From Latrodectus hesperus (lineage: Eukaryota > Arthropoda > Arachnida > Araneae > Theridiidae), in assembly GCA_037975125.1 (NCBI GenBank), contig CM075857.1, forward strand, positions 22,422,822 to 22,486,821: a DNA stretch of 64,000 nt. The letters are read 5' to 3'. Below the pieces are notes generated by a model. That model saw only the letters and a program-made list of their open reading frames with translations. It was not told the origin of the DNA and did not search any database. The stretch's first letter is position 1, and every line of letters begins with the position of its first letter. A program made the translations under genes and the position numbers. Shown here piece after piece: positions 58,101 through 64,000 of the stretch.

Positions 58101-61100
58101 AATTCAAGGGCCTAGTATGATTAATAGCCAAATGTATCAACATATAATTTTTTAAATTATAAAATTTTGCTACAAAAATATTTAGTTAATATAATTACTA
58201 GTATTAATTTAATTAAATTATATAAAACTGTATTTAATTTATTGAGCTTGCAAGAAATATCATTAGAAAATTTATCTAGATGTAGAGGTAAATTTTTCTG
58301 TTAAATATGTTCTTCCCATCTCCAAGAAGAAAATTGTTCCTTTTTTAAATGGATGGTCTTATAAAAATCTTAATGTCTTACTAATATAATATTGTATTTA
58401 TTTTAGGTTACTGAAATCAAAGATGCACAAGGTTCTGACTATGAAAGTCCTCCAGAAGAAGTAAAAACTATAGAAGATGATGTAATTACTTAATATATTT
58501 ACTAAATTTTGATATTTATAAATTTCCTTTCAAACTTACTTTTTAATGAGAGAATTGAAAGTTAATAACATAGATATGACTTAAATTATATTTATAGGAT
58601 CAAAAAGCAAGTCCCAAAGAACAAGAATCTTTGTCAGAAATTGTAGACGAAGAAGGTGGAGAAGAAGATATAGCCGAAGCTGAAGATGTTGAAGGAGATT
58701 TCTTAAATGGTGATGAAGCTGCAGAAAATGCATCTGATGAAGATGATGACGATTATGTTGAAGAAGAAAGACAACAAGGTGATGGAGAAGTAAGTCTTAC
58801 TTATACAACTTTTTGATTCTAATTTCCAGTCATTTTGAAATTAAATAGAACATCAAATAAATGTTTTATATTAAAAAAAATGTATTTAAATAATATCAAA
58901 CTTTATATCATTATATTTAGAATTTCTTTTATATTAGATAAAATGTTTGTTACATTAAAAGCACTATAATCACATATAGAAAGAAAGTTGAGTTGCCATG
59001 ATTTTTTAATAAATTCCATTGTTTAAAATATATCACACAAGAAAGCATTTTGTAATAAAATATTTTTCTTTAATTTATAATTAAAGATTGTGCATGATAT
59101 CAAATGGATGGGGAAAAAACTTTTTCAGGAACTTAAATATATAATTTAACTTGTATTTTTATGTTTATACAAAATCTGTTGTGTTTAATCAATAATTATT
59201 AGTTTTTCTTCTTTTTCTGGAAGTTTTATTTTTTAAAATTAAATTTTATAAACAAGTATATAAACAAAAATCAAGCTTTTGATGTTGAAAATTGATTCTT
59301 AAAAATATTCAAAATCTTGTATGAACTATGTGAAATTATTGAAAACTTTCAACTCTATAGTTAATTTATGTGATAATTGATCCTTTTACTAAATTAAATG
59401 GTATCAAATTAATGTATTGTATTTTTTCTGTCTTATGCATAAAACTCTTAATAATAAACCAATCTTGAATAATTGCATATTTTTAATAAAATTTTAGTGA
59501 TATTGTATAGATTATAAATATACAAATACAAAAATATATTTTATTTTAAATATTAATTTTTCATGTCTTTTTAAGGTAACATATTGCTGTTTTCCAAAAA
59601 TTAAGGAAACTTTTATCTAAAATCCTATCTTTTCAAAGCTTTTGATAAATAAAATCAAGTTCTCGATAAAATATGTGTGGAATTAAAGTGTTTTAAGTGA
59701 GAATGATTGGTTCGCTCATAGCCTAAATATTTACTTAGGTTAGTAATCAGTTTATAAGTTATGATCGTTTAACACTTTAAATATTAAAGATAATTAAAAA
59801 GTAATTTTTATTGTTATAAGTATGTTGGTTAAAATTGCTGTTTGGGTTTTTAGGTTTTTTAACTCAAGTAGTTCATGACTTATTCATGTATTTATCCAAG
59901 AAGTAAATAAAAAGCACTTATCAGTTTTGCTTTTTTAGTCTGATTGCAATTATCCTTGTTGAATTGACTGTTTAAATAATTTATCTTGAATTGTTTTTAA
60001 CTTTGTTTGAAATATACTGGGGGCTATAAAATGATGGAAACACCTGCAAATGAAAGTTACATTTTTTAATGCACTTCATAACTATTAAAATATAATAGCT
60101 GATAGTTTTTTTAAATAGAAATTTATATGTTTTCATAGTATGTGGTAGTTTTATTGAAGTCCTATAAGTCTTGAATGTTTTTCAAAGGCGTAAAATGTAC
60201 TGCTCAGATTTTCAAGAAGTTAAATTATAGGAGCCCTTTAGCAGGAACAAGTGTGACAGAAACATCTTAGTTTGGCATTTCTAGAGGCACTGTACCAAAC
60301 CTAAAGTTCTAACAAAATAGACTCAGTGCAGCAAAAGCAAAATAGTGGGCAGATAAAAGTTCACTGAAAGAGACCAACTAATATTAAAGTGGATTGTAAT
60401 GCTTAAAAAGTGAACAACTGAAACATAAGTGACTGCAAAACTCAATCAGCATCCAGTCGTTACTTCTCACAATTGTTAATCTAAATGTCATTTGCAGAGC
60501 AGCCATTCTCACAAAACCAGGGCAATTGATAAGTGAAAGAATATAATATGGTCTGACCAAATCATCTTCCACTTTTCCCTACAACAGGCCAGGTGCATGC
60601 TTGGAAGACTTCTGCACAAACATTATCATGATGTGAGCAGCAATGTTTTGGTTTTCTGTTGGCCCAATCATAACCCTGTAAGGAAGGATCATTGGAGTGA
60701 ATTATATAGCAATTTTAACTGAACAGATCCTTTCTATGTTGTAAATTTTTTTCTTGCAATTGATGGAATTTTCCATAATGATTGTATACCTTTCTAAGCA
60801 GTGCCACTTGTTCAATTCTAGCTTGTGAACGAAAGGATAAATTTTAACAGCTACAAGAGCCCATGTGATCACTTCATCCCAATACAAATGAATCATTATT
60901 GTCTATTTTAGAGGATTTAATATAGACTATATGATCCACCAGCATCTCTCAGAACTTTTGCCTAGCTGGCAGCTGAATTGTTAGCTCTTTGGCCTTTAGT
61001 TCAACAGTTAGTGGTTCTAAACACTTTGAAGCATTTGTCTGAATCGATTTCTAGGTGAATCCAAGCTGTATTATTAACAAAAGGTGTTCCTAAACCATAT

Positions 61101-62934
61101 TAATAAATGATTCTATTTAAATCTAAGGTCCTTCCATTGTTTTGATAACCACTTACATATTCTTATAAAAAATTTATAAAAGGTTTACTGTTTAATTTGT
61201 TAAATGAAAATTGTACTTGTAATTAAAAATCATTACAATATATTACTCTAATCAATTTTTACTTGGTAAATTAAAAATTGATTAAAGTAATATATTATAA
61301 TGTAATTTATATTCATTAATTTATTTTATTGAACCTCATGCTGTAATTTTTATTAAATAATTAGGAATGCTCTCCTACTAACACTGCTGCTGAGAAGGAA
61401 TTGGATTTCGATGAAGATAGAAGGAATCCACAGTATATCCCTAAAAAAGGAATGTTTTATGAGCATGATGATAGAAACAATGAAGATATAAAAGAGAAGG
61501 AAGAAGAACCTTCTAGGTATTCTTAAATTTAAAATAATTTTTAAATTAATCTATGTTTTAGAATTAATCAAATAATTGCATAATTTGTCAACAAAGAATA
61601 TTAACACAGATTTCATAATTTTTTAAAAATATTTTCAGATAATTTAAGAAACAGTGAAATGTACGCAAATAGGCTAAAAATGAAACAATAATTTTTATTC
61701 ATTAATAATTGATAAATTTTCTGTTTGATACACATTAATCTTGATAATATTTAGTTAAAAAAATGGTTAGCTGTACTTTATTAAGATTCATAATTCATTA
61801 TATTTTAATTATTTTTTTCTGAATTTGATTTGAAATAGTAAATAATATTTTAATTTTATAAATTGATTTTTATTTGTTCATTTTTTAAATATTCACACAT
61901 CCATGTATACATATATATGGGAAATATTTTTATACAGTTTATGTGTTTGTGTAAGGAAATATTTCATTGAAAACAAACTTGGGAAAAAATATTAATCTAT
62001 AAATATTTTAGTTTTTGTAATTCATATGAAAAATTATCCTGAATGTTCTATAAAATATTATTGATTTTTTTACTTTTTTTGCATTTCTCATTATAAAAAT
62101 TCATTGAGACATGGAAATTTTTCATGTCAGAGAGTTTATATGTTGTAGTTAAACAAATCAAACATTGTGTGCTTTTCAACATTGTGTGCAAAATCTTTTG
62201 TTAATTCAAAAATAGAATAGAAGGGCTTTCAATATATACTCAAATGACATCACATAGTGGGCAGTCATTTAAATAAAAGTTGCTGTAAAGGTTTTCGGGA
62301 GACAATAATATATTGTGTTATTGTCTTCTGGAATGCTTTTTCTTTGATAGTAGTCTATATTCACAATGTGCCTGTGGGAAGCAGAAATACAACAGGAATT
62401 TCCTATTTTTGAACAATAGCTGATAGCTGACATTGCAGTCTGAAGATTAGCTTTGGTGATATAATTGCATTTTTCTCCATTTCAATTTCCCTTTACTTTT
62501 CATTAAGCATTAATTTTTATTGCAAGATATATGCTGCTGTAATGTAGAAATTTCTAATTTTCACATGGTTGATAGTTTCCATGAACTCTAACAATATTAT
62601 AAAATTTATCTTACAAAAAATTATATACTATTTTATTTTTTATATTCTTGAAATGCGAAAATTAAAAATCATGCTGAAAAATTCAGTGATATATTTGTGT
62701 AAAAATAATCATATAGTATGAAAATTTCAAGTATACTTACGTAAAGAAACTCATTTTTGTACATTTTAGGGATCGTAAGAAAAAGTTATGGTTAGATGAA
62801 GGCAAATGGGGCCATGATCGCTTTCGTGAAGAAGAGCAATTTCCAAAGTCTCGACATGAGTTAATTGAAACATATGGTTATGATATTCGAAATGAAGATG
62901 GCCCACCTCGTGCTAGAAGGCGAAGGAGATATGG
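46026..62934 (+). CDS. CASC3: CASC3 / barentsz (MLN51), exon-junction-complex core; 3' end beyond the window
   Basis: Five exons chain with matching phase: 46026-46154, 58407-58481, 58598-58789, 61365-61516 and 62770-62934, about 237 residues. The N-terminal half is acidic and Ser-rich (DDDSEKSFSDSDVELED; DEDDDDYVEEE). Exons 4 and 5 make the Btz/SELOR domain: DEDRRNPQYIPKKGMFYEHD, then KLWLDEGKWGHDRFREEEQF and SRHELIETYGYDIR, then an Arg cluster RARRRRRYG. This closely follows the eIF4A3-binding domain of CASC3, which clamps eIF4A3 with MAGOH-Y14 on spliced mRNA and acts in mRNA localisation and decay. Intron 1 is 12.25 kb and full of transposons. Later exons are outside the window. Confidence 0.93.
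46559..47581. mobile_element. Non-autonomous Merlin-type transposon, 9-bp TSD
   Basis: 1,023 bp. Termini are GGTTAAATTTTACTGTACGG (left) and GGCTCAGTTTTACTGTACGG (right, complement), both continuing TCACCCTTGGCG. A perfect 9-bp duplication ACCCTTTTC lies at 46550-46558 and 47582-47590. Subterminal GTCGCCAAGG and AAACGCGCCAAGG words mirror the other Merlin elements. There is no open frame of note. Confidence 0.85.
47591..50390. other. CASC3 intron 1 DNA with one inverted repeat; no gene recognised
   Basis: Contains GTCGCCAAATCTGGTAA near 49091 and an inverted pair around GACATAATTTAGGTT (49467-49498) and its complement (49884-49913), possibly another worn Merlin-type element. A short duplication (TTTTTTATTTAAACTCGAAT and TTTTTTATTTAAACTTGAAT) is at 50067 and 50192. 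A frame near 47803-47935 reads VMCGMGFYYASAPFTMGGK, of uncertain origin. Confidence 0.4.
50394..50537 (-). pseudogene. Merlin transposase C-terminal fragment
   Basis: 48 codons ending at TAG read QFDSYLAEYVWRRNHRENIV and EDFFDAIITVI, the same C-terminal signature as the intact transposase at 39647 (EFDSYLAEYMWRK) but a clearly different sequence. Catalytic parts are absent. A candidate right terminus, complement GGTTCACATGTCTTATCCCC, ends at 50853. Confidence 0.7.
51630..52015 (-). pseudogene. Decayed Ty3/gypsy-type integrase fragment
   Basis: The minus strand shows WCQSCLKHARAV (zinc-finger-like), DIVLPLSTDT and DQGTQFESRFLRS followed by YYGISKKT, the order of the HHCC finger, first Asp and D-x-G-x-Q-F-x-S block of LTR-element integrases. 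Several stops and shifts separate them. Confidence 0.5.
52810..53078 (-). repeat. Copia 3' LTR
   Basis: 269 bp, TG...CA ends; 3' LTR in the element's own orientation. Differs from the partner LTR at about five positions. Confidence 0.95.
53202..53850 (-). pseudogene. Copia RT tail and RNase H, split by frameshifts
   Basis: The first segment reads YRELIGSLIYLAYISRPDIL down to YADANWGAKE (53779-53594 and just above), then a shift in an A-rich run near 53620. The RNase H part follows with ALSSTEAEVIALSK and KHIDIKLKFIQ, ending at 53202. Both shifts are single-base and in or near homopolymers, so they may be sequencing errors. Confidence 0.9.
53842..56409 (-). CDS. Copia polyprotein: nucleocapsid, protease, integrase, reverse transcriptase
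   Basis: 855 open codons. Two CCHC zinc knuckles at residues 37-50 and 55-68; protease active site IDSGATSH with D102; integrase HHCC finger (H230, H235, C253, C256) and catalytic D284, D342, E378; reverse transcriptase with D676 in SLDVKTAFLNG and YVDD at 759-762. The order PR-IN-RT is diagnostic of Ty1/copia. The frame ends at TAA 53842 because of a one-base shift; the following domain continues in another frame. Confidence 0.95.
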   Translation of the reverse strand: MIDSEALLNDSRNKTSIRFMKQTVDTAAFSTRKELTCFHCKKKGHTSKFCKKKTCYNCGRVGHFKKECKLKSESKTDEKYSSAISFAAGNLTFGSPKKFIIDSGATSHMCSQKDWFSFIKPSSGTIRCASRSTALEVKGIGSVKDKTSNGIDITLENVLFVPELNGELISVKNIELSGYSVIFRNKKVFIENEKENICLGYRDDSGQYICDFVPNCEISLTAKENDLDLWHRRLGHSSNKALKELGLPTFDKFCEVCTFSKQSASPIGKGPRRRVSETMTLIHTDVCGPIDPPMATGERYFMTLIDDYSRFMEVRLLKRKNDVVNELRCFLKANPSVRKIRCDNAKEYVCGELIKCATKFGVTIDPVPPYTAPLNGVAERANRTLLEKGRALIFEAKLSKKFWGFAILTAAYLRNRIPSRSIENCTPYKLKYGKDSDLQNIRVFGCDAYVLVPPSQRKKLDKKSNRMIFVGYSTMGYRLMDPDSKRIVISRNIVFNGERKMDLENKNILNVDSIISENEDDVEEIGSEENITETITTEEILERPQRQKKPPVKYPEPEVYEAMVIFEDSLSFKDLSALPEEEQNLWKKAMDEEMQSMEKNEVWCLEELPHGKRAISCKWVLREKRDGKYKARLVARGFMQREGVDYDKTFSPVISIPALRIVFTIILQENLKVYSLDVKTAFLNGELKEIIYMDQPEGYDDNSGRKCRLKKSLYGLKQSPRQWYVKFLNFIIKLNFKPLNSEQCIFIRQSKGGRILMALYVDDLLIAGTDDSEIKIIIGLLSKEFEMSKSGTVSEFLGIKITFTPDGLYIDQETYILNLLNKFKMFDAKIVSTPMEVGATAADFEKVLFVDPTEN
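56450..56938 (-). pseudogene. Copia gag, one frameshift and a terminal stop
   Basis: Starts MASLHGLYGVNPFDGKNF at ATG 56938, typical of copia gag. The reading frame shifts near 56715 and resumes at RIELWEKLHAVYE. It then carries the gag helical motif through LMSLPPEF and meets a TAA at 56447-56449, after which the same frame continues into the zinc knuckles. Confidence 0.9.
57003..57017 (-). promoter_or_regulatory. Copia primer-binding site (initiator Met tRNA T-arm)
   Basis: CAGAGCGTGGTTT is complementary to the conserved AAACCACGCTCTG of arthropod initiator tRNA-Met. The last six acceptor bases are not matched and one T is inserted before the final C. It lies one base inside the LTR. Confidence 0.6.
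57019..57287 (-). repeat. Copia 5' LTR
   Basis: 269 bp, TG...CA ends; carries the promoter in the element's orientation. It adjoins the primer-binding site on its inner side. Confidence 0.95.
57360..58406. other. CASC3 intron 1, 3' part, nothing recognised
   Basis: AT-rich intron sequence between the Copia element and exon 2. Confidence 0.6.
58407..58481 (+). CDS. CASC3: CASC3 exon 2
   Basis: 25 codons between TTATTTTAG and GAT|GTAATT, reading VTEIKDAQGSDYESPPEEVK. Phase 0 on both ends. Confidence 0.8.
58598..58789 (+). CDS. CASC3: CASC3 exon 3 (acidic)
   Basis: 64 codons from DQKASPKEQESL to RQQGDGE; donor GAA|GTAAGT. Strongly acidic. Intron 2 is only 116 bp. Confidence 0.88.
60017..61155 (+). 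mobile_element. Decayed Tc1-like DNA transposon in CASC3 intron 3
   Basis: The left end GGCTATAAAATGATGGAAAC and the complement of the right end GGTTATCAAAACAATGGAAG are imperfect inverted repeats, next to TA dinucleotides. Internally a plus-strand reading gives IIWSDQIIFHFS (the W-[ST]-D-E-x-x-F region of Tc1 transposases) and HLSES-S, IQAVLLTKGVPKPY (the C-terminal A-K-G-G-x-T-x-Y region), with many stops between. It is an old relic. Confidence 0.65.
61365..61516 (+). CDS. CASC3: CASC3 exon 4 (first half of Btz domain)
   Basis: Starts ECSPTNTAAEKELDF and contains RRNPQYIPKKGMFYEHD. Acceptor AATTAG, donor TCTAG|GTAT; ends in phase 2. Confidence 0.9.
61517..62769. other. CASC3 intron 4, nothing recognised
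   Basis: AT-rich intron sequence without a recognisable element. Confidence 0.6.
62770..62934 (+). CDS. CASC3: CASC3 exon 5 (second half of Btz domain)
   Basis: Acceptor CATTTTAG; completes an Arg codon and reads DRKKKLWLDEGKWGHDRF to RRRRRYG. Donor TATGG|GTATGT leaves phase 2. Confidence 0.9.
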
Positions 62935-64000
62935 GTATGTTTTTTCTATATCAAAATGTTATTTTTATTTATTTATTTTCTCTTAATAATAGTTCCTGTT
63001 TTATATTTAAAGTAATTAATGCAAAAAATGTTGTTCCTACTTTATCCTGCTAAATATTCTGTTGAGCTACCTACCTCGTGATTAGTTCTGACTTTCAGTT
63101 TAATAAATCTCGAGTTTATTTCCATTTTATTTGTGGATATTTATAGTGATTTGGAATCTACTTTGAGCTATAAGTCTAGTCTAATTAGCTTTTGTATTCA
63201 AAAAGGTGATCATTGAATGACAAAATGAAACCAAAACCAAGCTGTTTAAACTCCCATTCTTTTGTTCTAAAAATGCATTTGCATATATTTATTTAAGGAA
63301 TGATAATACTGTTATTTTAATTTAAATAATTTGTGTTAGGTATCAATTAAATTATCATTTCATGCCTAAAGATTCAAAACTTTTATAATGCTACATATTA
63401 TTTTTTTAATAGGGCAATCATTATGCTCATAGAAATTTAATTTTTAAAAAACAGATCACACATTAAATGTTGCAAAAAAAAATGAAATGGTAGAAATCAT
63501 TCTCTAATATCAGATTTAGAATTTAAAAGCTGTGTCTTTAGTTAGTTGATATCACATTTGCATACAATGTGTTTAAGCGTAACAAGTGCACTTAACAATC
63601 AAATAGTATATTATTTTGTTGAGTCAGCTTTAAATTAAATTTGCCATTCCATTGAATAAAAAATTAAGTCTTTTAAAATTTTAAATTGATTTTTTTAATT
63701 ATAATTTTATTTTTAAAATTTTAGTTTATTTTTAAAAGTAAATTTAAAATAATTTGGGAATTAAAAGAAAACCTACAACAATTAACTAATTTAATAAAAT
63801 TCATCACAAGTTAAAAAAATATTTTATTTAATAAAAAATGTTTTTATAAATGTAATTGATTCTGCTTCCCAACAGTCAAAAATTTCTGAGTTTTGTGTGC
63901 ATTTAATTGAATGCTTTACTAATAATAGTAAATAATGTTAAAATTTAATTCTGATAATGTTAAAACTTAATGAATAGAGAAAACATAATATTCAGGGCAT
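62935..64000. other. CASC3 intron 5 (partial)
   Basis: No further exon is evident. An ATTCAG acceptor-like motif occurs at 63990-63995, but only five bases follow, so it cannot be judged. Confidence 0.5.

Overview
This is AT-rich eukaryotic genomic DNA with long, TE-filled introns, GT-AG splice sites, 63-bp and dinucleotide satellites and one 500-N scaffolding gap (3989-4488). The gene set (a CASC3/barentsz homologue, a chitin-binding type-2 protein, a DUF4806-type gene, a degenerin/ENaC exon) and the transposon mix (Merlin, mariner, hAT, Tc1, Copia, tRNA-derived SINEs) point to an arthropod. A chelicerate, most likely a spider, is my inference and is not proven by the sequence.

Layout. (1) 302-613, minus strand: a degenerin/ENaC N-terminal exon with a frameshift. 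The rest of that gene lies left of the window. (2) 5763-20549, plus strand: a multi-exon gene whose 4.27-kb last exon encodes two chitin-binding type-2 domains, a very long Asn/Ser-rich spacer and a third chitin-binding domain at the C-terminus. Five exons join with compatible phases; its 5' end is not seen. Its introns hold an internally deleted mariner, SINEs, a double hairpin and a 63-bp minisatellite. (3) 20.6-37 kb: gene-poor repeat country with a 2.6-kb hAT relic (TIRs and 8-bp TSD) containing a solo LTR and a non-LTR fragment, a SINE nested in another SINE, a mariner relic and an orphan half THAP domain. (4) 37.3-43.6 kb, plus strand: a GC-richer promoter-like block, then the exons of a DUF4806-type gene. 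Two Merlin-type elements lie in its presumed first intron, one with an intact 317-aa transposase. (5) 45.6-64 kb, plus strand: the CASC3 gene, with a paired ETS-motif promoter candidate, exon 1 at 46026 and four further exons to 62934; it runs off the right edge. Its 12-kb first intron carries a 1-kb non-autonomous Merlin with 9-bp TSD, a second Merlin transposase fragment, a decayed Ty3/gypsy integrase and a complete antisense Copia element (52810-57287) with LTRs about 98% alike. Intron 3 holds a Tc1-like relic.

How the genes relate: they are unlinked functions (exon-junction-complex factor, extracellular chitin-associated mucin-like protein, membrane channel, unknown DUF4806 protein) and I see no operon-like or pathway cluster. 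The most unusual content is the local concentration of Merlin-type DNA transposons (38.0-50.9 kb). They have different terminal repeats but one architecture: termini starting GG, subterminal TTGGCG/GCCAA words and 8-9-bp TSDs.
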